Assembly: GCA_902779845.1 (NCBI GenBank)
Contig: CACZCZ010000029.1
Location: 1-64,000 of the forward strand
Origin: an uncultured Bacteroidales bacterium
GTDB lineage: Bacteria > Bacteroidota > Bacteroidia > Bacteroidales > Bacteroidaceae
Length of the DNA stretch: 64,000 nt
Direction of reading: 5' to 3'
Below, piece by piece: positions 1 through 9,440 of the stretch. The position numbers and the translations under genes are program-made. How positions within the stretch are numbered: the stretch's first letter is position 1; every line of letters starts with the position of its first letter. The notes under the pieces were generated by a model, which saw nothing but the letters and a program-made list of their open reading frames with translations, was not told where the DNA came from and searched no databases.

Positions 1-106
1 TGACGATTTACAATGTACGATTTTCCGCACTTACACCACTTTTTATCTGGCCAGAGAGTATGCGGCGAGTTCAGAGAGGCAGAAATAATCTTTCGCGCAT
101 AAGGCA
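1..106. other. window edge, no gene seen
   Basis: This short stretch lies downstream of the DNA glycosylase gene. I see no convincing coding region, hairpin or promoter in it. Confidence 0.5.
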
Positions 107-718
107 CTATGGAGTGTTTGCGCTTGCTCCATAAGGTATCTGCAGCGCCTGGAACATTGCGCGATAGGCTTCTGCTTTCTTGGAGAACGACAGGGGATAG
201 GCGCGGGAGGAGGAGGGCAGACGGTAGAGAAGGAGCTGGTGGCCGTCGGCGTTGAAGATGTCGGGGATGGGGAGCGAGGCGCCCACCTTGGGGGGCTCGG
301 GGATGGAGAAATAACGGCACAGGGTGTCGGTGGCCTTCTGCCCTGTGGTGGCAATGGCACGACAATGGGGCAGGTGGCGCAGCAGGGCGCGGATGTCGGT
401 GGCCTCCACCACCTCCAGAAACTGGTCGGAGGCATTGTCCTTGAGGCGGCGGACGGCACAGGCGGTGTCATAAAACGCAAGACCCTTCGTCTGGCAGAAG
501 GCTTTGATGGCCTCCACGTTGAAGGTCTTGGCCTCGGCACAGACGAAGTGGTTGCGGTCGCCAAAGAACACCTCCCCCTCCAGGCGCCAGTGGTCGTTGA
601 TGAAGTTGGGGTAGTAGAATTCCATGCACCAACGCTTGCGCTGAGGCGGGAAGCTCCCCAGGAAGAGGACGCGGGCGTTCTCGGGCAGGAATGGCGTGAG
701 GGGGTGACGCTCTATCAT
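107..718 (-). CDS. uracil-DNA glycosylase superfamily protein
   Basis: The 203-residue protein fits the uracil/mismatch DNA glycosylase superfamily, which removes deaminated bases in base-excision repair. The N-terminal motif LFLGSFPP (residues 18-25) matches the family's active-site loop, FYDTACAVRR (82-91) follows, and ATTGQKA (123-129) marks a later conserved strand. The length suits a single-domain cytosolic enzyme. It is the last gene of the aromatic amino-acid operon: its ATG starts one base after the prephenate dehydrogenase stop, so it is probably translationally coupled, although its job has no obvious link to the pathway. The preferred lesion (uracil, hypoxanthine or a mismatch) cannot be read from the sequence. 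Confidence 0.75.
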   Translation of the reverse strand: MIERHPLTPFLPENARVLFLGSFPPQRKRWCMEFYYPNFINDHWRLEGEVFFGDRNHFVCAEAKTFNVEAIKAFCQTKGLAFYDTACAVRRLKDNASDQFLEVVEATDIRALLRHLPHCRAIATTGQKATDTLCRYFSIPEPPKVGASLPIPDIFNADGHQLLLYRLPSSSRAYPLSFSKKAEAYRAMFQALQIPYGASANTP

Positions 719-719
719 G

Positions 720-1496
720 TCAGCTCTCGATGTTGGCGCGAATCTTGGTGAGATAGGCCTTCATGGCATCCTCGTCGCGGTCGTCGATAATCTGGATGAG
801 CTCTTTGAGCTCGGAACGGATCATCTCCACCTTCGGCTTGGTGTGGGGATTGAAGAGGATTTCGCGCAGTAGCGTGTCGTCCTCGGAGAGCACACCACGG
901 GCAATCTTCATGTGGCGCTTGAAGGTGGTACCGGGGGTGTCCTGGTGCTTCATGACAGCGGAGAAGACAAAGGTGGAGACGAAGGGGATGGAGAGGGAGT
1001 AGGACATCGTCTCGTCGTGCTCGGCGAAGGAGAGTTCCTTGAGGTTCAGGCCGAGACGTGTGTAGAGGTCGCGGAAGAAGATGCGGCCCATGTAGTCGCC
1101 CTCGTTGATGAGGATGGCGTTCTCGTTGGAGAGTTGGCCGAGATTGGCGAAGGTGGGACCGAACATGGGGTGCGACGAGACGTAGCGGTGACCGGTCTGC
1201 TCGTAGTACTCGCGGAAGCCGGTCTTGACGCTGCTGATGTCGCTGAGGAGGCAGTCCTTGCCGATGTGCGGCAGCAGCTCGTCGAAGACCTGCAGCGTAT
1301 ATTTCAGCGACACGGCGTTGATGACAAGTTCGGGGTTGAAGGCATCGACCTCATCCAAGGAGGTGAAGCGCTGGGTGTTGTAGAGGAAGCGCAAGCGCTG
1401 CGGGTCGTTGTCATAGACGGCCACTTCGTGGTCGAAGCTGAGCAGGTCGGTGAAGAACGACCCCATCTTGCCGGCGCCGAGGATTAAGATTCGCAT
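720..1496 (-). CDS. tyrA: prephenate dehydrogenase
   Basis: This 258-residue protein should oxidatively decarboxylate prephenate to 4-hydroxyphenylpyruvate, the tyrosine branch of aromatic biosynthesis. It begins with an NAD-binding Rossmann motif (GAGKMG, residues 7-12). SSHPMFGP (107-114) carries the conserved His of the TyrA active site. There is no ACT domain, so it lacks the usual fold for tyrosine feedback, which makes control at the leader more plausible. It starts 9 bp after the DAHP synthase/chorismate mutase gene, which supplies chorismate mutase activity in the same operon. Confidence 0.9.
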   Translation of the reverse strand: MRILILGAGKMGSFFTDLLSFDHEVAVYDNDPQRLRFLYNTQRFTSLDEVDAFNPELVINAVSLKYTLQVFDELLPHIGKDCLLSDISSVKTGFREYYEQTGHRYVSSHPMFGPTFANLGQLSNENAILINEGDYMGRIFFRDLYTRLGLNLKELSFAEHDETMSYSLSIPFVSTFVFSAVMKHQDTPGTTFKRHMKIARGVLSEDDTLLREILFNPHTKPKVEMIRSELKELIQIIDDRDEDAMKAYLTKIRANIES

Positions 1497-1505
1497 GGGT
1501 ATTTT

Positions 1506-2573
1506 TTATTTGTTGATGATCTCCAACTGCTGTCTGACGCTCTCCTCGTGGATATGCTCGTAGATGTCGCGGATGAAGTCGGGGCTCATTCCGCAGAGGG
1601 CACCCTGGGCACCGCGCTTGTCGAGGATCTCGCTGTAGCGGGTGGTCTGCACGACGGTCATGTTGTGGAGTTTCTTGTACTCCGCTATCTCGCGGCTGAC
1701 ACGCATACGCTTGGTGAGGAGGTCCATGAGTTGGTTGTCGAGTTCATCGATCTGCTTACGCAGCTGGCTGATGCTCTCGGTGGCCTCCACGCTGTCGCGG
1801 ATGACGAGGCGGTCGAGGATGAAGTCCAGCACCTCGGGCAGCACTTGCTGCTTGGCATCGCTCCACGCGCAGTCGGGGTTGCAGTGGCTCTCTACCATCA
1901 GGCCCTCGAAACCGAGGTCCATGGCCTGCTGGGACAACGGCGCTATCAGGTCGCGGCGGCCGCCCATGTGGCTGGGGTCGCAGATGATGGGCAGCGTCGG
2001 GAAGCGGCGCTTCAGTTCGATGGGCAGATGCCACATCGGCGGGTTGCGGTAGAGTTTGCTATCGACGCTGGAGAAGCCTCGGTGGATGGCACCGATGCGC
2101 TTGATGCCGGCGCTGTTGATGCGCAGGAGGGCGCCTGTCCACAGCTCGATGTCGGGGTTCACGGGGTTCTTGACGAGGACGGGCACATCGACACCTTTCA
2201 GGGCGTCGGCGATGGCCTGCACGCTGAAGGGGTTGGCCGTGGTGCGAGCACCGATCCACAGGATGTCGATGCCGGCTTTCAGCGCAGCCTCCACATGCTC
2301 CGGCGTAGCCACCTCGGTGGCTGTGAGCATCCCTGTCTCGGCTTTCACGCGCTGCATCCAGGGCAGCGCCTCAACGCCTACGCCCTCGAAGCCGCCCGGC
2401 TTCGTGCGGGGTTTCCACACACCGGCACGGAAGATCTTGACGCCGTTGTGAACCAGCTGTTGTGCTGTTTCCATCACTTGTTCCTCGGTCTCTGCCGAGC
2501 ACGGTCCCGCAATCACCAGCGGCCGCTTCTGTTCGATGCCCTGAAGGGCAAGGGGAGTGATTTCTAAGTCCAT
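1506..2573 (-). CDS. bifunctional DAHP synthase / chorismate mutase
   Basis: Residues 1 to about 260 form a KDO8P-synthase-type (class I beta) DAHP synthase: GPCSAE (23-28), RAGVWKPRTKP (49-59), IGARTTANPF and CDPSHMGGRR are phosphoenolpyruvate, erythrose-4-phosphate and metal site motifs. Residues from about 266 to 355 form an AroQ-type chorismate mutase, seen as a long helix ISQLRKQIDELD with basic residues and a TKRM segment. One polypeptide thus catalyses the first shikimate step and the chorismate-to-prephenate step. The 355-residue fusion is typical of Bacteroidetes. It sits between the aminotransferase and tyrA genes in one operon, under the Tyr/Phe-rich leader upstream. Confidence 0.93.
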   Translation of the reverse strand: MDLEITPLALQGIEQKRPLVIAGPCSAETEEQVMETAQQLVHNGVKIFRAGVWKPRTKPGGFEGVGVEALPWMQRVKAETGMLTATEVATPEHVEAALKAGIDILWIGARTTANPFSVQAIADALKGVDVPVLVKNPVNPDIELWTGALLRINSAGIKRIGAIHRGFSSVDSKLYRNPPMWHLPIELKRRFPTLPIICDPSHMGGRRDLIAPLSQQAMDLGFEGLMVESHCNPDCAWSDAKQQVLPEVLDFILDRLVIRDSVEATESISQLRKQIDELDNQLMDLLTKRMRVSREIAEYKKLHNMTVVQTTRYSEILDKRGAQGALCGMSPDFIRDIYEHIHEESVRQQLEIINK

Positions 2574-2580
2574 ATTTGGT

Positions 2581-2621
2581 TGATGGTTTATAGTTTATCG
2601 TTTATGGTTTATCGTTCATGG
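2581..2621. repeat. short quasi-tandem intergenic repeat (GTTTAT type)
   Basis: The gap between the aminotransferase and DAHP synthase genes consists of imperfect copies of a GGTTTATAGTTTATCGTTTATG-like octamer pattern. It is one of several low-complexity intergenic repeats in the window, each with its own unit. No hairpin of terminator strength is formed. Confidence 0.6.
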
Positions 2622-3854
2622 GTTAAACTGCTCGCGAATGCGAGCCAGCGCCTCGCGCATCTGCTCGTCCTTGGCACACAGCGAGATGCGGACGTAGCGG
2701 TTGCCGTTGGAACCGAAGATGAAGCCGGGCGTGATGAAGACGCGGGCTTCGTGCAGCACACGCTCCGTGAGGTCTTCGACATTGTCGTAGCTGTCGGGGA
2801 TGCGGCCCCAGAGGAACATCCCCGTTTGGTCGGGGTCGAAGGTGCAACCCAGCGCCGTCATGATCTCCTCGGCGATGGCGCGGCGGCTGCCGTAGGTGCG
2901 GACATTGGCCTGGCTGTGCCACTCGTCGGTGGTATTGGTGAGGGCATCGGCAGCGGCGAGCTGGATAGCCCGGAACGTGCCGTTCTCGACATTCGTCTTC
3001 ACCTTCAGAATCCACTGAATGAACTGGGCATTCGAGCAGAGCATGGCCACGCGCCAGCCCGGCATATTATGGCTCTTGGACAGCGAGTTGAATTCGATGC
3101 AGCAGTCCTTGGCACCGGGAATCTGGAGGATGGAGAGGAAATCCCCCTCATTTAATATGAAGCTATAGGGATTGTCATTGACGATGACGATGCCGTGTTT
3201 CTTGGCGAAGGCGACGAGGCGCTCATAGGTCTCGCGGCGGGCACGGGCGCCGGTCGGCATGTGGGGATAGTTGGTCCACATCAGCTTCACACGGCTGAGG
3301 TCCATGTGTTCCAACTGCTCAAAGTCGGGCTGCCAACCGCCCTCTTCCGTGAGGTCGTAATTCACGACCCCAGCCCCCAGAAGCTTGGAGAGCGAGGTGT
3401 AGGTGGGATAGCCGGGATTGGGCACGAGCACCTTGTCGCCGGGGTTCACGAACGCCAGCGTGACATGCAGGATGCCCTCCTTGGAACCGATGAGCGGCTG
3501 CACCTCAGAGGTGGGATCGAGTTCCACGCCGTACCAGCGCTTGTAGAAGTCGGCCATGGCCTTGCGCAGTTCGGGGATGCCGATGGTGGGCTGGTAGCCG
3601 TGGGCATTGGCCTTACGTGCCTCCTGGCAGAGCACGTCGATGGTGTGCTCGGCGGGCGGCATGTCGGGGCTGCCGATGGCCAGGGAGATGATGTTCTTGC
3701 CTTCGGCATTGAGCTTCGCCACCTCCTTCAGCTTGCGCGAGAAGTAGTACTCCTGAATGGAGGCGAGGCGGTCGGCCGGACGGAAGGAGCACGCTGCCTG
3801 CTCCCCGCCGGAGGGGAGTGTGGAATGTGGTTGAGTGGACGTGTTATGTTCCAT
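2616..3854 (-). CDS. class I/II PLP aminotransferase, probably aromatic
   Basis: The 412-residue protein is a fold-type I PLP aminotransferase. SLSKSHNMPGWR places the PLP lysine at about K260, and NPGYP (146-150) and NDNPY (226-230) are typical substrate and cofactor segments. It is first in the operon with DAHP synthase/chorismate mutase and TyrA, so it probably transaminates 4-hydroxyphenylpyruvate and phenylpyruvate; an LL-diaminopimelate-type role is the alternative. The start is the only ATG before the conserved PADRLASIQEYY segment. Residues 1-26 look non-conserved and contain a GC-rich palindrome (3801-3818) read in frame. Expression probably depends on the attenuator just upstream. 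Confidence 0.85.
   Translation of the reverse strand: MEHNTSTQPHSTLPSGGEQAACSFRPADRLASIQEYYFSRKLKEVAKLNAEGKNIISLAIGSPDMPPAEHTIDVLCQEARKANAHGYQPTIGIPELRKAMADFYKRWYGVELDPTSEVQPLIGSKEGILHVTLAFVNPGDKVLVPNPGYPTYTSLSKLLGAGVVNYDLTEEGGWQPDFEQLEHMDLSRVKLMWTNYPHMPTGARARRETYERLVAFAKKHGIVIVNDNPYSFILNEGDFLSILQIPGAKDCCIEFNSLSKSHNMPGWRVAMLCSNAQFIQWILKVKTNVENGTFRAIQLAAADALTNTTDEWHSQANVRTYGSRRAIAEEIMTALGCTFDPDQTGMFLWGRIPDSYDNVEDLTERVLHEARVFITPGFIFGSNGNRYVRISLCAKDEQMREALARIREQFNP
3801..3818. repeat. in-frame GC-rich palindrome in aminotransferase N-terminus
   Basis: CTCCCC and GGGGAG arms flank a 6-base loop inside the non-conserved N-terminal extension. It resembles the GC-rich palindromes found in frame in the ABC-F, U32, Mrp and xylB genes. 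Confidence 0.55.
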
Positions 3855-3888
3855 TTTGCTATATATAAATATGTGTTGATGTGACCAT

Positions 3889-3923
3889 CAAAAAAGAAAT
3901 CCCGCTTCGTGTGGGAAGCGGGA
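3889..3923 (-). terminator. attenuator terminator of the aromatic operon
   Basis: On the minus strand, TCCCGCTTC and GAAGCGGGA form a perfect 9-bp stem (3900-3923) with a 6-base loop. It is followed by a T-rich run (TTTCTTTTTTGA). It lies between the leader peptide and the aminotransferase start, the position of an attenuation terminator. Confidence 0.85.
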
Positions 3924-3933
3924 CTTTGGTATT

Positions 3934-3962
3934 TCAATTTTTCAATCTTTCAATCTTTCAAT
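3934..3962. repeat. TTTCAATC-type short tandem repeat
   Basis: Imperfect copies of TTTCAATC lie between the antiterminator segment and the terminator of the leader. A shorter version is at the equivalent place in the pheA leader (7240-7258), so the two leader regions share this spacer as well. Confidence 0.6.
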
Positions 3963-3983
3963 ATCGAATTGACACACGCGTCT

Positions 3984-4009
3984 TCCCGCTTTACCTTGTC
4001 TGGGTAAAG
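3984..4009 (-). promoter_or_regulatory. antiterminator and pause-hairpin segment of the leader
   Basis: On the minus strand, CTTTACC and GGTAAAG (3989-4009) can form a 7-bp hairpin overlapping the last leader codons. AAGCGGGA (3984-3991) is the exact complement of TCCCGCTT in the terminator's 5' arm. Either pairing can form but not both. A ribosome stalled on Tyr or Phe codons would break the first hairpin and free the second segment to block the terminator. Confidence 0.75.
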
Positions 4010-4047
4010 TAATAATAGAAATAGGCGTATGCGTTGAAGAACTTCAT
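3991..4047 (-). CDS. Tyr/Phe-rich leader peptide of the aromatic operon
   Basis: An 18-codon reading frame encodes MKFFNAYAYFYYYFTQTR and stops with TAA. Nine of its 18 residues are aromatic (5 Tyr, 4 Phe), clustered just before a hairpin. The ATG is about 19 nt from the predicted transcription start. The composition matches the products of the downstream genes, as in known leader peptides of attenuated biosynthetic operons. It shares length and the ending FTQTR with the leader upstream of pheA. No Shine-Dalgarno sequence is evident, as is usual in this phylum. Confidence 0.85.
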   Translation of the reverse strand: MKFFNAYAYFYYYFTQTR

Positions 4048-4072
4048 GACGTTGTTTTTTTGTTTCTGCGTG

Positions 4073-4110
4073 CAAAGTAACGCACTTTTTGTGAATCTGC
4101 CAACTTTTTT
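4073..4110 (-). promoter_or_regulatory. promoter of the aromatic operon leader
   Basis: On the minus strand, TTG (4101-4103, inside AAAAAAGTTGG) is separated by 20 bases from TTACTTTG (4073-4080), one mismatch from the Bacteroidetes TAnnTTTG element. The promoter of the pheA leader has the same -7 octamer, the same AAAAAAGTTGG context and the same spacing. Confidence 0.75.
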
Positions 4111-4177
4111 GAGCATTTTCTGCATTTCTGCCTGCATTTTGTTGGCACAGGGGGCAGGTTCTTTGTTGTGAGAAGGG

Positions 4178-6196
4178 CTACTTGGCGATGAATGTCTTTC
4201 CGCTGGTAACGAAGACACCATGCTGGGGACGCGCTACGCGCTGGCCTTGGAGGTTGTAGTAGATGGCATTGTCGCGTGTGGCAGCAGCACGGGGTGCTCC
4301 GACAGCAGTGAAAATGGGTTCAAGGTTCGTCAGCCACGTGGTGAGGTCGCTGACGATCTGTGCGTGGTAGGGGAAGTCGGTCTTGAAGCCGAAGCCGTGG
4401 TTGGCGACATCAAGGGGCAGCTGGTGCACAGGCACACCGGCATTCTTGAGGGCTGTGATGTAGTTGAGGCTGTTGGCCTGCGGCACGGTGCGGTCGCCGG
4501 TGCCCCAGCAGAGGTAGGCACGAGGTGTCTCGGCGGTCACCTGCTTCTCGTTGCTATAGAGATCTACAAGGGTTTGCGAGGGACTGCTGCCCAGCAGGTT
4601 ATCGCGGGAGCCCTGATGGGTGTAGCTGGCATCCATCGTGATGACGGGGTAGAAGAGGACCTGGAAGGCGGGGCGCTCGTCGCCGCTGGTGTGGGTGGCG
4701 AGGGTGCTGGCCAAGTGGCCGCCGGCACTGAAGCCCATGACGCCGATATGTGCGGGGTTGATGCCCAGCACCTCGGCATTGTCGCGCAGGTATTTCATCG
4801 CTGCCTTGCCATCCTTGAGGGGTGCATCGGGCGCTGTGGGCGGCGTGGTGTAGGTGAGCACGCCCACGGTGTAGCCCAGGTCGTTGAGCATGGGAACCCA
4901 GTCGGAACCCTCGGTGCTGCCGGCGATGTAGGCATAGCCGCCACCGGGGATGACGAGCATGGCGCGGCCTTTGCTCTGTTCGGCAGGCGCAGGATAGAGC
5001 TGCAGGCGGGCTTTGGCAGATGATTCCAGCTTCACGCTGGTGATGATGCCCACCTCGTTGATGGTGAAGATGCTGTTGATGTCGTTGGCGTTGTTCCAAA
5101 AACTCAGGTGCTTGTCCGAACTGTGATAGACGTTGATGAAGCGTCCATCCTCGGGGGCTGCGAGCAGGAAGCCGTTGGCGTGTTCCACGAGGTTCCATCG
5201 GTAAGTGCCGTCGCCAAGCGTGACCAGCTCACCGTTCTTGCGAAGCGTCTGGGCGGTGTTGGAGCGGTTATATACCACGATGCCGCCGTAGGGGTCTCCC
5301 TGGAAAGCCCATTGGTAGGCATCGCTCTTGAGGTCGTCTGTCGATGGGTTGTCGTTGCACTTGTAGCCTAGGTTGGCATTGCAGAAGTCCTCGCCATTGC
5401 GCAGGGAGAGGTTGTACCAGTGGGCATCGGTGATGTCGGGCGATGTGGTGAAGGGCATCTGGAAGACTGCCTCCACCTCTACGATGTTCTCCTTGTCTTT
5501 CTCCACGGTGACGGGTGTGTCGATGGAGTAGAGGGTGTAGGCACGCTTCACGAAAGATGTAGGAACGCTTTTGATGACGTCACCTTCGATTCCACTCAGT
5601 TTCTGTTCTTCCAGAAGGATGCCATTCACGTCCTTAACACGATAGGTCACTTCTATGCCACTGTGGAAGAAGGTGTTGAGGATGGCCAGAGCCTCTGTCG
5701 GATCGAAATCGACAGGGTCGGAAACAGCAAACTGATTGCCCGCATCGTATGTCGCCCATCCGCTTAGGCAGATGCCTTTCTGGGTGTTGACATAGGTGTT
5801 GAAGGTTCTGCCTTCCGATGTGATAGAGTATGGGTAGTCAGCAAACTTGTTGGCTTTTGTCACCGCAATGGGCTCAATGGGGTTGTTGGACATCAGCACG
5901 TTATGCCAACCGCCATTGCGTGAGTCGTAGGCTGTAGCCTCGTGACACGTGAACTTCTTGTCGTTGACGCTGTAGAGGTAGGTGTTGTCCTCGTAGCGGA
6001 TGATGGCAAATTTGCCCTGGTTCTTAAAGCTGGTGTTGACCGTGCAGGTGAGATAGCCGTCCTGTGTGCCCAGCGTGCCACGCTGCGTCTTCAACGTGTA
6101 GGCCTTGGTGTTCTCCGTAATGGTGACGGCCGCTTGCAGCGCAGCGCAGCCTATGAGCGCCATCAGCGCAAGTGCAATGAATCTAAGATGTCTCAT
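4178..6196 (-). CDS. secreted alpha/beta-hydrolase, acyl-esterase-like
   Basis: The 672-residue protein has a signal peptide (MRHLRFIALALMALIGCAALQA). About 380 residues that I cannot assign follow, possibly a carbohydrate-binding or beta-trefoil region, and then an alpha/beta-hydrolase domain. The catalytic triad is visible: GFSAGG with S490, GTGDRTV with D568, and ANHGFG with H600. The domain resembles acetyl/feruloyl esterases acting on plant polysaccharides, so deacylation of xylan-type glycans is a reasonable guess. The last 28 residues are a tail of the form YNLxGQRV...GVFV...K shared with four other secreted proteins here. It has its own promoter downstream of pheA. Confidence 0.8.
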   Translation of the reverse strand: MRHLRFIALALMALIGCAALQAAVTITENTKAYTLKTQRGTLGTQDGYLTCTVNTSFKNQGKFAIIRYEDNTYLYSVNDKKFTCHEATAYDSRNGGWHNVLMSNNPIEPIAVTKANKFADYPYSITSEGRTFNTYVNTQKGICLSGWATYDAGNQFAVSDPVDFDPTEALAILNTFFHSGIEVTYRVKDVNGILLEEQKLSGIEGDVIKSVPTSFVKRAYTLYSIDTPVTVEKDKENIVEVEAVFQMPFTTSPDITDAHWYNLSLRNGEDFCNANLGYKCNDNPSTDDLKSDAYQWAFQGDPYGGIVVYNRSNTAQTLRKNGELVTLGDGTYRWNLVEHANGFLLAAPEDGRFINVYHSSDKHLSFWNNANDINSIFTINEVGIITSVKLESSAKARLQLYPAPAEQSKGRAMLVIPGGGYAYIAGSTEGSDWVPMLNDLGYTVGVLTYTTPPTAPDAPLKDGKAAMKYLRDNAEVLGINPAHIGVMGFSAGGHLASTLATHTSGDERPAFQVLFYPVITMDASYTHQGSRDNLLGSSPSQTLVDLYSNEKQVTAETPRAYLCWGTGDRTVPQANSLNYITALKNAGVPVHQLPLDVANHGFGFKTDFPYHAQIVSDLTTWLTNLEPIFTAVGAPRAAATRDNAIYYNLQGQRVARPQHGVFVTSGKTFIAK

Positions 6197-6249
6197 CGAA
6201 TATTTGATTATAGTTTGTTAGCTTGACTGGTCTTTCATGAAAACCGCTG

Positions 6250-6280
6250 CAAAATTAAACATTTTTCAACTATTCAACAA
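6250..6280 (-). promoter_or_regulatory. promoter of the esterase gene
   Basis: On the minus strand, TAATTTTG (6250-6257) matches the TAnnTTTG element. A TTTG lies about 20 bases upstream within the A/T-rich sequence after pheA. The start codon is about 50 bases downstream. Confidence 0.55.
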
Positions 6281-6342
6281 AACTTTTCGGGCTTAAAAGG
6301 ATGTCCGCCCCTATTTTAATGCTGTCCAAGGGCATTTCAGGC

Positions 6343-7188
6343 TCAAATGCTTTCACGGCCATGGAGGTATTCTCCAAGAATCTTCAGGTCTGAGGTGAGC
6401 GGACGGATGGCATCGATGCCCTGACTGTAGCGCGTGTAGTCTGAGAACTGAATATCGACATAGAACAGGTACTCCCATTCGCGACCGATGATGGGCAGCG
6501 ACTGGATCTTCGTGAGGTTCAGCTTGTAGAACGAGAGCACGGAGAGGACATGGGAGAGCGAACCTTCCTCATGGGGCAGCGAGAAGACGAGGCTGGCCTT
6601 GTCCGTCTGCATGATATTTCTTATTAGGTTCGCGCGCGAGGGGTTGGAGAAGACGAGGAAGCGCGTGAAGTTGTGTTTGTTGGTCTCGATGCCCTCTTCC
6701 AGCACCTTCAGGCCGTACATCTCCGCCAGGCTGGCAGAACCGATGGCGGCATGACCGTGCATCTGCCCCTGGGCGATGGTGCGTGCTGCGCCGGCCGTGT
6801 CAGTGGCTTCCACCACTTTCAGGTTCTCGTGACGCCCCAGGAACTCGCGACACTGCATGAGGGCCACGGGGTGAGAGCGTACCTCGGTGATGTCCGCCCA
6901 GTCGTCCTCGGGCAGACACAGGAAGGAGTGCTTGATGCGGAGCTTGTGTTCGCCCACGATGGCAGCGCCGGAGTCGCGCAGCAGCTCATAGTTATGCAGC
7001 AGCGAACCGGCGATGGTGTTCTCGATGGCTACCATGCCGATGACGGTCTTGTCGCGGCGCAACTCCTCGAACACCTGCTCGAACGTAGAGCAGCAGATTA
7101 ACTCGATTTCTTCGTCGTTGAAGAACTGATGGGCGGCAATGTCGTGGAAGCTGCCCTCGATACCTTGTATTGCTATGCGTTTCATCAT
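6343..7188 (-). CDS. pheA: prephenate dehydratase
   Basis: The 281-residue enzyme should convert prephenate to phenylpyruvate, the phenylalanine branch. Residues 1 to about 185 form the periplasmic-binding-like catalytic domain: VAIENT (53-58) and the conserved TRF (175-177) are visible. Residues from about 198 to 275 form an ACT regulatory domain (EEGSLSHVLSVL, then LTKIQSLP), where the usual ESRP motif is replaced by QSLP. There is no chorismate mutase domain, because that activity is fused to DAHP synthase. The start is ATG 7186-7188, with a second ATG directly after. The start codon sits at the end of the attenuator's T-tract. Confidence 0.92.
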   Translation of the reverse strand: MMKRIAIQGIEGSFHDIAAHQFFNDEEIELICCSTFEQVFEELRRDKTVIGMVAIENTIAGSLLHNYELLRDSGAAIVGEHKLRIKHSFLCLPEDDWADITEVRSHPVALMQCREFLGRHENLKVVEATDTAGAARTIAQGQMHGHAAIGSASLAEMYGLKVLEEGIETNKHNFTRFLVFSNPSRANLIRNIMQTDKASLVFSLPHEEGSLSHVLSVLSFYKLNLTKIQSLPIIGREWEYLFYVDIQFSDYTRYSQGIDAIRPLTSDLKILGEYLHGRESI

Positions 7189-7220
7189 AAAAAGAAGTCC
7201 CGCCTCTGTGTGAAGCGGGA
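7189..7220 (-). terminator. attenuator terminator before pheA
   Basis: On the minus strand, TCCCGCTTC and GAGGCGGGA form a 9-bp stem with one G-U pair (7198-7220). The T-rich CTTCTTTTTA follows and runs directly into the pheA start codon. The 5' arm is nearly identical to that of the aminotransferase attenuator. Confidence 0.82.
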
Positions 7221-7274
7221 CCTTGTTATTTTAAATATTCAATTTTTCAATCTTTCAAACTGATGCATGGCCTA

Positions 7275-7298
7275 CCGCTTCACCTTGTCTGGGTAAAG
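7275..7298 (-). promoter_or_regulatory. antiterminator and pause-hairpin segment before pheA
   Basis: On the minus strand, CTTTACC and GGTGAAG (7278-7298, one G-U pair) can form a hairpin over the leader's last codons. TGAAGCGG (7275-7282) is exactly complementary to CCGCTTCA in the terminator's 5' arm (7211-7218). The alternatives are mutually exclusive, as expected for attenuation. Confidence 0.75.
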
Positions 7299-7336
7299 TT
7301 AAAGTAAAACCAAAAGAATGCGTTTCGATGTTGCAT
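7280..7336 (-). CDS. Phe-rich leader peptide of pheA
   Basis: An 18-codon frame encodes MQHRNAFFWFYFNFTQTR and ends in TGA. It has 5 Phe, 1 Tyr and 1 Trp, with F-F-W-F-Y-F in a row. The bias to Phe fits a leader for prephenate dehydratase. The other leader, which serves the operon that includes tyrA, is richer in Tyr. The ATG is about 22 nt from the predicted transcription start. Length, the FTQTR ending and the following RNA segments match the other leader. Confidence 0.85.
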   Translation of the reverse strand: MQHRNAFFWFYFNFTQTR

Positions 7337-7364
7337 TGTAAGTGCATTTGTTTGTTTTGCGCTG

Positions 7365-7400
7365 CAAAGTAATGTACTTTCGGCGAAACCACCAACTTTT
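7365..7400 (-). promoter_or_regulatory. promoter of the pheA leader
   Basis: On the minus strand, TTG (7393-7395, in AAAAAAGTTGG) is 20 bases upstream of TTACTTTG (7365-7372). Elements and spacing are identical to the promoter of the aminotransferase leader. Confidence 0.75.
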
Positions 7401-7434
7401 TTCTCGTCATTTTTCACTTTTCCCTTCCTTTTTG

Positions 7435-7465
7435 TTGCCCGAGGACTGAATAATCTCTACCTTTG
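7435..7465 (+). promoter_or_regulatory. promoter of the ABC-F gene
   Basis: TTG (7435-7437), a 20-base spacer and TACCTTTG (7458-7465) match the Bacteroidetes vegetative promoter. Transcription should begin near 7472, only a few bases before the ATG, so the mRNA may be nearly leaderless. Confidence 0.7.
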
Positions 7466-7474
7466 CACCACTTT

Positions 7475-9433
<1,959 letters not shown>

Positions 9434-9440
9434 AAGCCAT

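Noticed and set aside
1548-2567. Plus-strand frame of 339 codons opposite the DAHP synthase gene
   Set aside because: It is an antisense mirror of a well-supported bifunctional enzyme.
7463-7474. TTG start for the ABC-F gene
   Set aside because: It overlaps the TACCTTTG promoter element; ATG 7475 or 7478 fits the family start.
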